From contig NZ_LT629758.1 in the NCBI RefSeq assembly GCF_900104725.1, positions 3,410,001-3,474,000 on the forward strand: 64,000 nt of DNA. Direction: 5' to 3'. Origin of the DNA: Actinoplanes derwentensis (GTDB lineage: Bacteria; Actinomycetota; Actinomycetes; Mycobacteriales; Micromonosporaceae). The position numbers and the translations under genes are program-made. The first letter of the stretch is position 1; each line of letters begins with the position of its first letter. This document shows positions 1-8,063 of the stretch, one piece after another. The notes under the pieces were generated by a model. The model saw nothing but the letters and a program-made list of their open reading frames with translations, did no database searches and was not told the origin of the DNA.

Positions 1-25
1 GAGGGACGGGGAGGACGATGGCGCA

Positions 26-1177
26 GTGTTGATCGGGGATGTGGCACGACGGTCGGGGGTCAGTGCTCGCATGCTGCGGCACTACGACTCGATCGGTCTC
101 GTTCGGCCGACCGGGCGCACCGGGTCCGGCTATCGGGAGTATTCCAGCGACGACATCCGCCGGATCTTCCACATCGAGAGCCTGCGATCGCTGGGGCTGT
201 CGCTGAAGGAAGCCGGGCGGGCGCTGGACGATCCCGCGTTCGACCCCGCCGAACTCGTCGGCGACCTCATCGACCGCACCCGCGAGCGCATCGCCGACGA
301 GACTCGGCTACTCACCCGGTTGCAGCAGATCGGCGTCGTCGGGGCGGCCGGTTGGGAGGACATCCTCCAGATCGTGTCGCTCCTGCAGGCTTTGAGTTCG
401 GACAACGCCGGCCGGCGCCAGCAGGCCGCTCTGGCCGCGGCCGACGACGTCCCGATGCCGGTGGAGGCCTTGGTCGAGGCGGTACTGAGCGAGGCAGACC
501 CGAACGTCGCCGGAGCCCTCCGCTGGACGCTGGTCCAAACCGGCATCCAAGCAGAACAACACCCGAAGCTTCAGTCTGGTGAGGATGTGCTGGCGATGTT
601 GGCGGCTGGGCTTCGTGCGCCCTCGGCTGAGGTGCGGAAGCGGGCCGTCCGGACGATCGCCGAGTTTCCGACCGATGCGGCGACCGCTCAGTTGCAGGAT
701 GCTCTCACCAACTCCGACGAGACGGTTCGGCGGATCGCGGCGGTGGCTCTGGGTTCGCGCGGAGCGGCCGGGGCGGTCCCGACCTTGGTCGGCATGATCG
801 TCGCGAACACGAGCGACGCCAATGCCGCCGACGCGCTCAGTGCCCTGGCCGGCGATCCGGGCGATCCTGCCCTGGCGGACCGGATCGCCACCGTTCTGGC
901 CGGTCGCATCGCCGATATCAAAGCCCGGATCGCGGAGCAACCAGTCGATGAAGCCCTGGGTGCTGGCCTCGCGGCTGCCCGGCAACGACTCACCCAGGCG
1001 CTGGCGGACATCCCGGGAAAGGCCGCGACCTGGGCCCTGGCTGAACTGACGACCGACGACGATCGTGCGGTCGCTCTGACCGCCACCTATGTCCTCACCC
1101 TACGAACCGGCGGCCCGACCGGTGACCGGGCAGATCTGAACGGCGACCCGGACGGTGCGGGATTTTCGGGCGGCTGA
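26..1177 (+). CDS. MerR-family regulator with C-terminal HEAT-like repeats
   Basis: Predicted cytoplasmic DNA-binding regulator. Residues 1-70 form a MerR winged helix-turn-helix, with an RHYDSIGL motif followed by a YREY segment typical of the family. A short helical linker follows (about 70-100). Instead of a small ligand-binding domain, about 250 alanine-rich helical residues follow, in repeats resembling HEAT/armadillo units (for example SAEVRKRAVRTIAEF and DETVRRIAAVALGSRG). Such repeats usually bind proteins; that this protein senses a partner is inference. GTG at 26 is chosen because the ATG at 18 meets a stop at once and a GGGGAGGA ribosome site lies just upstream. At 383 residues it is far longer than ordinary MerR proteins. 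No palindromic operator was recognised nearby. Confidence 0.85.
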   Translation: MLIGDVARRSGVSARMLRHYDSIGLVRPTGRTGSGYREYSSDDIRRIFHIESLRSLGLSLKEAGRALDDPAFDPAELVGDLIDRTRERIADETRLLTRLQQIGVVGAAGWEDILQIVSLLQALSSDNAGRRQQAALAAADDVPMPVEALVEAVLSEADPNVAGALRWTLVQTGIQAEQHPKLQSGEDVLAMLAAGLRAPSAEVRKRAVRTIAEFPTDAATAQLQDALTNSDETVRRIAAVALGSRGAAGAVPTLVGMIVANTSDANAADALSALAGDPGDPALADRIATVLAGRIADIKARIAEQPVDEALGAGLAAARQRLTQALADIPGKAATWALAELTTDDDRAVALTATYVLTLRTGGPTGDRADLNGDPDGAGFSGG

Positions 1178-1235
1178 TCGAGCGGGTGCGTTCAGTCACT
1201 ACAGTGGAGCCTCGATCGGCTGAACCGGAGCGTCA

Positions 1236-1640
1236 GTGAGCGACCTCGTCGATATTGCCCGCATGATCCGTCTCTACTTGAAGTACCTGGTCGACGAGCC
1301 GGATCTGGCTCGCTGGGATCAGCAGATCGGTGATCTGGTGCGGGCCGCGCACGCTGGTGAGGATGTCGACGGGCGGCTTCGGGCGGTGTTCGCGCGGGAC
1401 CCGGAAGTGCAGGCCTGGGTGGCGGACACGTTGAGTCACCCTGATCTACTTCCCCGCGACATCGCTGATCAGCTCACCACGCGGTCGGAGTCGCCGGACG
1501 GTGACCGGCTCGGTGCTCGGCTTCAGATCTACACCTGCCCGGTCAGCCAGTGTGTGAAGTGGCCTCGGCTCTATCCGTCGGAGGTCGTGCCGCGCTGCCC
1601 GGATCACCACGAGGTCCTGGTCGAGGTCTTTCCGCGATGA
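1236..1640 (+). CDS. Hypothetical protein with C-terminal zinc-ribbon-like cysteines
   Basis: Unrecognised 134-residue protein. The first 90 residues look helical and acidic. The last 40 contain CPVSQC followed about 19 residues later by CPDHH, a Cys/His spacing that could bind zinc. There is no signal peptide or membrane segment. It starts at GTG 1236 and its stop overlaps the start of the next gene (ATGA at 1637-1640), so the two are almost certainly co-translated and may act together, perhaps with this protein docking on the cytoplasmic face of the membrane partner. No function can be assigned. Confidence 0.75.
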   Translation: MSDLVDIARMIRLYLKYLVDEPDLARWDQQIGDLVRAAHAGEDVDGRLRAVFARDPEVQAWVADTLSHPDLLPRDIADQLTTRSESPDGDRLGARLQIYTCPVSQCVKWPRLYPSEVVPRCPDHHEVLVEVFPR

Positions 1641-2539
1641 TTGACGCGTTGGGTGAGGCGGTGGCCGGTCACGTCGTCGAGCGGCTGTTGACCCGGCTCG
1701 GGGCGGCTCTGGTGTTCGCCGTCGGCGGGGCGCTGGCCTGGCTGTCGGCGCACGGTGGATGGGGGCGGCTCGTTGCGGTGGGTGAGCAGGTCGCCGGGCT
1801 GCCGACTCTGGTGGTAATGGCCCTGGTGGCGGCACTGCTGGCCGTGGCGTTCGCCGGCACCACCCTGGTCCGGCTGCTGACCCGGCCGGTTCTCCGGTTT
1901 CTGGAGGGCTACTGGACCTGGCCTCTGCAGCCGTTACGGGTCTGGCTGGTCAAACGGGAGCGGTCCCGGCGTACGGCGCTGGAGAAGGAGCTTCGCACGG
2001 TCGCGTTGCGGGGTGAGCGGTCCCGGCAGGGGCGTCCGGAGCAGTTGCTGCATCGGATTCCGGCTGATCCGTGGCTGATGCCGACCCGGCTGGGCAACAT
2101 GTTGCGGGCCGCCGAGACCAGGCCCCACGGGAAGTATGGTCTGGACGCCGTCGCGCTCTGGCCGCACCTGTGGCTGGTGCTGCCGGAGCAGGCCCGCCTC
2201 GATCTGGGTGCGGCTCGGGCGGCGCTGGATCGGGCGGTGGCCACTGCGATCTGGGCGCTGGCGTTCCTGCCGTTCGGATTCTGGAGCCCGTGGGCCCTGG
2301 TCGCGGGGCTGGTGCCGGTGGTCTTCGTGGTCCGGCTGTGGATCCCGCATCGGGCGGCCCGCTACGCCGACATGCTGGAGGCGGCGTACGACATGTACCG
2401 GCGGCGGCTGTACGAGCAGGTGCGCTGGCCGTTGCCGACCGACCCGGACGATGAGCGGGTACAGGGCGAGCGGCTGACGACGTACCTGGTCCGTGGTCTG
2501 GTCGGTTCGGCCCCGGTCTTTGAAGAACGGGCATCCTGA
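1637..2539 (+). CDS. Hypothetical membrane protein
   Basis: Unrecognised 300-residue integral membrane protein, translationally coupled to the preceding gene through an ATGA overlap. The frame is open further upstream, to 1550, but ATG 1637 is preferred because of this coupling. Hydrophobic segments lie at about residues 15-35, 50-75 and 200-235. Between the second and third is a long, basic, probably cytoplasmic region of about 120 residues, and a polar tail of about 60 residues ends the protein. The two-gene unit may form a small membrane complex. No family was recognised. Confidence 0.75.
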   Translation: MIDALGEAVAGHVVERLLTRLGAALVFAVGGALAWLSAHGGWGRLVAVGEQVAGLPTLVVMALVAALLAVAFAGTTLVRLLTRPVLRFLEGYWTWPLQPLRVWLVKRERSRRTALEKELRTVALRGERSRQGRPEQLLHRIPADPWLMPTRLGNMLRAAETRPHGKYGLDAVALWPHLWLVLPEQARLDLGAARAALDRAVATAIWALAFLPFGFWSPWALVAGLVPVVFVVRLWIPHRAARYADMLEAAYDMYRRRLYEQVRWPLPTDPDDERVQGERLTTYLVRGLVGSAPVFEERAS

Positions 2540-2627
2540 GGCCCGGCACCGATCCCAGCGCAGGGGAACACCGCTGACACGGTGAGGCGCGTCATGCTCG
2601 GTGGCAGGATCCACGTTGGGTGACGTA

Positions 2628-2653
2628 ATTTCGTTATTCAGCGAAATAACGAA
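2628..2653. promoter_or_regulatory. Palindromic operator upstream of arsR-type gene
   Basis: Two nested perfect inverted repeats. TTCGTTATT (2630-2638) pairs with AATAACGAA (2645-2653), and ATTTCG (2628-2633) pairs with CGAAAT (2642-2647). The site ends 15 bp before the ATG of the ArsR-family gene and stands out as AT-rich in GC-rich surroundings. It is probably the autoregulatory binding site of that repressor. Confidence 0.65.
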
Positions 2654-2668
2654 GGGCGGTGCGCCGAC

Positions 2669-2962
2669 ATGCTGGAGGAGTGCAAGGCGCTGTCGAACGA
2701 GACGCGCCTGGCGATCCTGGAGTGGCTGAAGGACCCGGCCGCCCAGTTTCCCGAGGCCGGCGCCGAGACCGGGGACATCGGTGTCTGCGCGGGCCTGATC
2801 CAGCGCCGGGCCGGCTGCTCCGCCTCCACCGTCTCCGCGCACCTGGCGATTCTTCAACGGGCCGGTTTCCTGCTCGCGACCCGTCGCGGCCAGTGGATCT
2901 ACTTCCGCCGGGACGAGGACCGGATCCGCGCCTTCACCGAACGCCTGCACCACCACCTGTGA
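2669..2962 (+). CDS. ArsR-family (SmtB-like) transcriptional regulator
   Basis: Winged-helix repressor of 97 residues, the usual ArsR length. It opens with [13 protein letters not shown], the typical first helices, and has a recognition helix [19 protein letters not shown] at about residues 50-70, followed by a wing ([13 protein letters not shown]). The CVC metal site of arsenic and cadmium sensors is absent; single cysteines occur before and inside the HTH, so a redox or small-molecule signal is as likely as a metal. The start at ATG 2669 follows the palindromic operator. Only 20 bp separate it from the luciferase-like gene, suggesting one operon in which it controls that enzyme and itself. 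Confidence 0.88.
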   Translation: MLEECKALSNETRLAILEWLKDPAAQFPEAGAETGDIGVCAGLIQRRAGCSASTVSAHLAILQRAGFLLATRRGQWIYFRRDEDRIRAFTERLHHHL

Positions 2963-2982
2963 CATTGGAAGGCGGCACGTCC

Positions 2983-3984
2983 ATGCCCACCGCACTCTCC
3001 CTGCTCGACCTGGCGCCGATCTCCGCCGGGCAGACCGCACGCGACAGCTTCCAGGCCAGTGTGGCTCTGGCCCGGGCCGCCGAGAGCGCCGGCTACCAGC
3101 GAGTCTGGTACGCCGAGCACCACAACATGGCCACCATCGCATCGTCGGCGACGAGCCTGGTGATCGGGCACGTGGCCGCGCACACCTCGTCGATCCGGCT
3201 CGGCGCCGGCGGCATCATGCTGCCGAATCACTCGCCGCTGGTGATCGCCGAGCAGTTCGGCACGCTGGAGACGCTCTTTCCGGGGCGGATCGATCTGGGT
3301 CTCGGCCGGGCGCCGGGCAGTGACCAGGTGACGATGCGGGCGCTGCGCCGCGATCACTCGTCCGCCGAGTCGTTCCCGCAGGACGTCCAGGAGTTGCAGG
3401 GTTATCTGTCGGGGCGGTCGGTGGTGCCGGGTGTGCAGGCGGTGCCGCGGGCCGATCAGCCGGTGCCGCTCTACATCCTCGGGTCGTCGCTGTTCGGTGC
3501 GCAGCTCGCCGCGCAGCTGGGCCTGCCGTACGCGTTCGCGTCGCACTTCTCCCCGGAGGCCCTGCACCAGGCGGTGAAGATCTACCGGGAGACGTTCGTC
3601 GCATCGGAGCAGCTCGCCGAGCCGTACGTGATCGCCGGGGTGAACGTGGTCGCCGCCGAGACCCATGACGAGGCGGTCGCGCAGATGAAGTCGGCGTATC
3701 GCGCGCGGACCCGGGCGTTCATCACGCGCGGGTCGGTCGGGCAGAACTTCACCGACGCCGAGATCGACGCGTTCCTGGCGTCGCCGAACGGGCGTCAGCT
3801 CGCGTCGATGACGAAGTACACCGCGGTGGGTACGCCGGACGAGGTGCGCGATTTCCTGACGGAGTTCGCCGCGTCGTGTCACGCGGACGAGCTGATCACC
3901 GCGCACCACGCCCAGTCGGTGGAGGACCGGATCCGGTCGATCACGCTGACCGGCGCGGCGATGGCTGCTCCCGTAGCGGCCTGA
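2983..3984 (+). CDS. LLM-class flavin-dependent oxidoreductase
   Basis: Bacterial luciferase-like monooxygenase of 333 residues using FMN or F420. The N-terminus ([12 protein letters not shown]), the [10 protein letters not shown] segment at about 40-50, the [20 protein letters not shown] block and the [12 protein letters not shown] loop are typical of the MsnO8/YhbW-type subgroup. The frame is open upstream across the arsR gene, but ATG 2983 gives the family's normal N-terminus, with GGAAGG about 8 bp upstream. It sits in a predicted operon with the ArsR regulator. The substrate cannot be told from sequence. A strong hairpin follows the stop. Confidence 0.9.
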   Translation: MPTALSLLDLAPISAGQTARDSFQASVALARAAESAGYQRVWYAEHHNMATIASSATSLVIGHVAAHTSSIRLGAGGIMLPNHSPLVIAEQFGTLETLFPGRIDLGLGRAPGSDQVTMRALRRDHSSAESFPQDVQELQGYLSGRSVVPGVQAVPRADQPVPLYILGSSLFGAQLAAQLGLPYAFASHFSPEALHQAVKIYRETFVASEQLAEPYVIAGVNVVAAETHDEAVAQMKSAYRARTRAFITRGSVGQNFTDAEIDAFLASPNGRQLASMTKYTAVGTPDEVRDFLTEFAASCHADELITAHHAQSVEDRIRSITLTGAAMAAPVAA

Positions 3985-3988
3985 AAAA

Positions 3989-4020
3989 CGGCTGCGGCCC
4001 GGTCGCCCGGGCCGCAGCCG
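3989..4020. terminator. Bidirectional hairpin terminator
   Basis: A perfect 14-bp stem (3989-4002 with 4007-4020) and a 4-nt loop lie exactly between two convergent genes that end at 3984 and 4026. On the plus strand an A run precedes the stem, so on the minus strand a U run follows it. This serves as terminator at least for the minus-strand kinase transcript. Confidence 0.8.
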
Positions 4021-4025
4021 AGGTG

Positions 4026-7000
4026 TCACTGTTGCAGCGGCAGGCTCAGGGTGAAAATGCTGCCGCCCGGCTGTCCGGGCTGGTAGCCGACGGTGCCGTC
4101 GTTGGCTTCGGCGAGCCCTCGGACGATGTAGAGGCCGAGTCCGTGGCCCTGGATCGACGGGTCGTTGGCGGTGTCCCGGGTGAACCTGTCGAACAGGGTG
4201 GGCCGCAGGTGCGGTGCGATGCCGGGACCGTTGTCGTGGACGGCGATGAGCGCGCGGTCGTCCCGGCGGCCGGCGGTGATCGCGGTGACTCCACCGGCGT
4301 ACTTGGCGGCGTTGGTGCAGAAGTTGGTGACGATCTGCTGCAGGTGGCTGGGGTGCACCAGGACAACCAGGTCGGCGGGGCAGTCGACCGGGACGTCGAG
4401 GTCCAGCCCGGTCAGGGCGTCGGCGAGGGCCGCGGCCAACGGCACCGGTTCCGGCTCGGCCTGGAGCCGGTCGGCGTCGATGGTGCACATGGTCAGGATC
4501 TCGGCGCGCAGCTGGTTGAGCCGATGTGCGGACCGGGCGATGACGTCGAGTGGTTTGCGCTGTCCGGGGCTGAGGTGGACGGTGTCGGCGAGCAGTACGT
4601 CGGCGTACCCGGCAATGGTGTTGAGGGGTGTGCCGATCTCGTGCGAGAGCATGCCCATCAGGTCGAGTTTGAGCGCGTTCGCGGCGGCGAGCCGGCTGTT
4701 GGTGTCCTGTAGTTCGTCGTTGCGGACGCCGAGCAGGGTGGCGGCGGCGTCGCGGTCGCGTTCGGCGGCCAGCCGCGCGGTGACGTCCTGGATGACGGCG
4801 ATGAAGCTGACCGGCTGGCCGTCGGTGTCGCGGACCAGGGACATGCCCATCTCCACGTCGACGATGTGCCCGGCGGTGTGTAGTAGTCGCAGGTAGCGGC
4901 CGGTGGGCAGGTCTTCGCTGAACATGTAGGCGGCGGTGCGGTCGTTCTCGGCCCGGTCGTCGGGGTGGGTGACCTCGTCGAGAGTGCGGCCTTCCAGGTC
5001 GGTGACCGTCCGGCCGAGGATCTCGGCGAAGGCCGGGTTGACCTGTTGCAGCCGCCCGTCCAGAGAGAGGGCCGCCTGCCCGACGGTGACCAGGGAGAAC
5101 TGGGTGCGCAGCCGCTTCTCACTGTCGGCGAGTTGGCGTTCGGCCTGTTTGCGGGCGGTGACGTCGACGTTCACCTCGAGGTAGGCGATCGGCTGGCCGT
5201 CGTCGTCGTACTGCACGGCCTGGTGCGACAGCACGACGATGCGGGTGCCGTCGCTGCGCAGGTGGTCGAGTTCGCCGGACCATTCGCCGCGTTCGGCGAG
5301 CATCTGTTCGACGGTCTGCGGGGTGTCCGGGAACCGGGTGTCGAGGAGCCGGTGGATGGTGCGACCGGCGACGGCGGCGGCGTTCCAGCCGTAGACGTGT
5401 TCGGCGCCCCGGTTCCAGTGGACGATCCGGCCGTCGAGGGTGCGCACGATCACCGCGGTCGGTGCCAGGTCGAGGAGTTCGGCCTGCTGGCGCAGCCGGG
5501 CGTTGTCGTGGTGGCGGTCGGTGACGTCGCTGCACACGCCGTCGACGTAGAGCACGCCGTTCTCCCGGCGCGGCTGTCCGCGGGTCCATACCCAGCGGGT
5601 CACGCCGTCGCCGCCGATCAACCGGCAGGCGACCTGGGCGGGGACGCCGGTGGTCAGGGTGTCCCGGAAGTCGATGAAGACGTCCCGGTCGTCCGGGTGG
5701 ATCATGGCGGCCATGGCGCGGCCGAGGTCGCCGCCGGACGGGGCGGGGCCGCCGAAGATACCGGTGTTGCCGGGGCTGGCGTAGACGAGGCGGACGGCGT
5801 TGTCGGAGGTGATCCGGACGGTCCACAGGAAGTCGCTGAGGTTGGCGACGATCTGGTCGAAGTGCCGCCGGGCGCGGCTGAGTTCGAGTTCCAGGTCGAC
5901 GGCGCGGCGCCGGTGCACGTATTGGCCGATGTGTGCGGCGACCGAGTCGAGGGCGGCCATCAGGTCGGGTTCGGGGTCGACGATGCGCCGGTCGAAGATC
6001 GCGAGCACGCCGACGACGTCGGGGCCGTTGCGGACCGGGACAGCTACGACGGTGGTCAGGCCGGATGCTTTGGCCGCGGGCGCCCGGGGCGTGTCGGAGG
6101 TGGCCAGGTCGGTGGTCCAGCGGGCGGCCCGGGACTGGAAGACCGCGTCGACCACGCCGCAGCCCCGGCCGTACTCCCGGGTGTTGCGCATCGGCGCTGT
6201 CGACTTGCTGTCGCGGGACCAGTCGGCCACCCGGACCAGTTGATCGTCGCCGTCCGGGTCCAGGTGCCAGTATTCGACGTACGGCCAGACCAGCCCTTCG
6301 CCGACCCGGGCCACCACGGCCTCGGCGGCGTGTTCGGCGGTCTCGGCGGCGGCCAGGGCTCCGGACACCGCGTATTCGAGGCGGCGCAGTTGTTCCCGGC
6401 GCCGGACCAGGCTGATGTCGCGGACGAAGGCGTAGGTGGTGGGGACGCCGTTCTGGGTGCGGACGGCGGCGGAGATCTCGATCGGGAAGCGGCGGCCCTG
6501 CCGGTGGGCGCCGAGGAACTCGCGATGGGTCCAGTTGGCCCGGCCATTCAGTGCGGAGATCCAGTGGAGGAAGACGTCCCGCTGTTCCGGGGCGATGATC
6601 ATCTCGACGGCCGGTTGCCCGGTGGTCTCGGCGGCACTGCGCCCGAAGATCCGTTCGGCCGCGGTGTTCCAGCAGGTGATCACGCCGCGGGAGTCGATCT
6701 GGACGAAGGCGTCGCCGGTCCCGTCGACCATCCACCGCACGTCACTCTGGCCGCGTTCGGTCTCGTCGGCGGCCATCCGCCGGGCCACCTCGGAGCCGGC
6801 GGCGGTGGCCAGCGCGGTCAGGGTCGCCAGGTCGGATTCCTGCCAGGAGCGCGGTGCGGTGCCGTAGACGCAGAGCGTCCCGACGACGTGGCCGCTCGGC
6901 GACCGGACCGGCACACCCAGGTAGGCGACGGCCTGGTAGGCGGCGACGGCCGGATTGTGCCGCAGCACCGGATGTTCCCGGGCGTCCCCGACGACCAGTG

Positions 7001-7292
7001 GTGCACCGGTCGCCACCACGTACTGGCAGTAGGAATGCGACCGTGGCACCTGCCGTTGCGCGGGGCCGACCGCCGGGCCGCTGAGGCTGACCCGGCTCTG
7101 CCGGTCCTCCTCCACCAGGTTGACCAGCGCCACGTGCCCGCCGATCAGGCGCATGGCGAGCCCGGTGATCTCGTCCAGCACGGGTGACGGCGCGCCACCG
7201 ATCAGTCCGGTCGCCGCCACCGCGTCGAGCCGGGCCGGGTCGCGGACCACGTCGTGGTCCGGGTTCGTCGAGACAGCTGTGGTAGTCATCAC
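4026..7292 (-). CDS. Multi-sensor (GAF/PAS) histidine kinase
   Basis: A 1088-residue soluble sensor kinase with no membrane segment. Domain order: GAF (about 25-175), PAS (190-310), GAF (325-475), three further PAS domains (490-840) and the kinase core. The phosphoacceptor is H884 in MLSHEIGTPLN. The ATP-binding boxes are N (NFCTNAAKYA, about 993), G1 (DNGPGIA, about 1020) and G2 (GHGLGLYIV, about 1047). The first GAF carries the SHSYCQYVV segment seen in light/redox-type GAF modules, but no bilin-binding cysteine is assured. No response regulator adjoins it, so it is an orphan kinase, and the intracellular signal is unknown. GTG 7292 and ATG 7289 are both possible starts. Confidence 0.92.
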   Translation of the reverse strand: MMTTTAVSTNPDHDVVRDPARLDAVAATGLIGGAPSPVLDEITGLAMRLIGGHVALVNLVEEDRQSRVSLSGPAVGPAQRQVPRSHSYCQYVVATGAPLVVGDAREHPVLRHNPAVAAYQAVAYLGVPVRSPSGHVVGTLCVYGTAPRSWQESDLATLTALATAAGSEVARRMAADETERGQSDVRWMVDGTGDAFVQIDSRGVITCWNTAAERIFGRSAAETTGQPAVEMIIAPEQRDVFLHWISALNGRANWTHREFLGAHRQGRRFPIEISAAVRTQNGVPTTYAFVRDISLVRRREQLRRLEYAVSGALAAAETAEHAAEAVVARVGEGLVWPYVEYWHLDPDGDDQLVRVADWSRDSKSTAPMRNTREYGRGCGVVDAVFQSRAARWTTDLATSDTPRAPAAKASGLTTVVAVPVRNGPDVVGVLAIFDRRIVDPEPDLMAALDSVAAHIGQYVHRRRAVDLELELSRARRHFDQIVANLSDFLWTVRITSDNAVRLVYASPGNTGIFGGPAPSGGDLGRAMAAMIHPDDRDVFIDFRDTLTTGVPAQVACRLIGGDGVTRWVWTRGQPRRENGVLYVDGVCSDVTDRHHDNARLRQQAELLDLAPTAVIVRTLDGRIVHWNRGAEHVYGWNAAAVAGRTIHRLLDTRFPDTPQTVEQMLAERGEWSGELDHLRSDGTRIVVLSHQAVQYDDDGQPIAYLEVNVDVTARKQAERQLADSEKRLRTQFSLVTVGQAALSLDGRLQQVNPAFAEILGRTVTDLEGRTLDEVTHPDDRAENDRTAAYMFSEDLPTGRYLRLLHTAGHIVDVEMGMSLVRDTDGQPVSFIAVIQDVTARLAAERDRDAAATLLGVRNDELQDTNSRLAAANALKLDLMGMLSHEIGTPLNTIAGYADVLLADTVHLSPGQRKPLDVIARSAHRLNQLRAEILTMCTIDADRLQAEPEPVPLAAALADALTGLDLDVPVDCPADLVVLVHPSHLQQIVTNFCTNAAKYAGGVTAITAGRRDDRALIAVHDNGPGIAPHLRPTLFDRFTRDTANDPSIQGHGLGLYIVRGLAEANDGTVGYQPGQPGGSIFTLSLPLQQ

Positions 7293-7352
7293 CGCATCCG
7301 GTCGGCACCCTTCGCCCGGAATTGAGGCGGTTCACGGGTGCACAATGGGTTC

Positions 7353-8012
7353 ATGGAAGATCGGATCGTGGTCATCGGTGGGCATGGCAAAGTGGCGCGG
7401 CTGTTGTTGCCGCTGTTGACCGGCGCGGGGCACCAGGTGACCGCCGTCATCCGCAATCCCGATCATGCCACCGCGGTCGGCGCGACCGGCGCGATTCCGC
7501 TGGTCACCGACGTGGAGCACCTCGGCACCGGCGCGCTGGCCGGTCATCTCGCCGGCCATGACGCGGTCATCTGGTCGGCCGGTGCGGGCGGCGGCGACCC
7601 GGCCCGGACCTTCGCGGTGGACCGGGACGCGGCGATCCGCTCCATGGAGGCGGCGGCCGAGGCCGGCGTGCGCCGCTATCTGATGGTCTCCTACTTCGGT
7701 GCCGGTCCCGACCACGGGGTTCCCGAGGACAACCCCTTCTTCCCGTACGCGGCAGCGAAGTCCGCAGCCGACCAGCACCTGACGGGCACCGCCCTGGCCT
7801 GGACGGTCCTCGGCCCGAGCCGCCTCACCGACGGCCCCGCCACCGGCTTGATCGAGACCGACACCCAGGGCGCTGTCCCCGGTGAGGTGCCCCGGGCCGA
7901 CGTCGCCGCGGTCACGCTCGCGGCCCTGCACGACCCGTCGACGATCGGCCGCACGATCCGTTTCAACACCGGCACCACCCCGATCGCGAAGGCCCTGGCC
8001 GCGCGGCCCTGA
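7353..8012 (+). CDS. NAD(P)-binding oxidoreductase (atypical SDR)
   Basis: A 219-residue Rossmann protein of the extended/atypical short-chain dehydrogenase group (NmrA/YwnB-like). It opens with IVVIGGHGKVARLLLPLL, where the nucleotide-binding glycine motif is GGHGKVA, and has a YLMVSYFGA strand and a PYAAAKSAAD segment corresponding to the YxxxK region. ATG 7353 is preferred to the in-frame GTG at 7338, giving the family's short N-terminus; CACAAT ends six bases upstream of that ATG and could be a leaderless -10. It is divergent from the large kinase and followed by the aquaporin-like gene. Probably a stress-related or quinone-type reductase; substrate unknown. Confidence 0.85.
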   Translation: MEDRIVVIGGHGKVARLLLPLLTGAGHQVTAVIRNPDHATAVGATGAIPLVTDVEHLGTGALAGHLAGHDAVIWSAGAGGGDPARTFAVDRDAAIRSMEAAAEAGVRRYLMVSYFGAGPDHGVPEDNPFFPYAAAKSAADQHLTGTALAWTVLGPSRLTDGPATGLIETDTQGAVPGEVPRADVAAVTLAALHDPSTIGRTIRFNTGTTPIAKALAARP

Positions 8013-8063
8013 CGGGCCGTCCGGCCCTGCCGTCCGGGATCGTCGCGGGCCTACGCTGCGGAC

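Noticed and set aside
4965..7187. A 740-codon plus-strand frame opposite the GAF/PAS kinase
   Set aside because: Gly/Val/Asp-rich antisense shadow of a well supported kinase; no ribosome site or family similarity.
7322..7346. A -35/-10 pair (TTGAGG and CACAAT) before the NAD(P)-binding gene
   Set aside because: The spacer is only 13 bp, too short for a normal promoter; only the -10 is kept as a possible leaderless signal.
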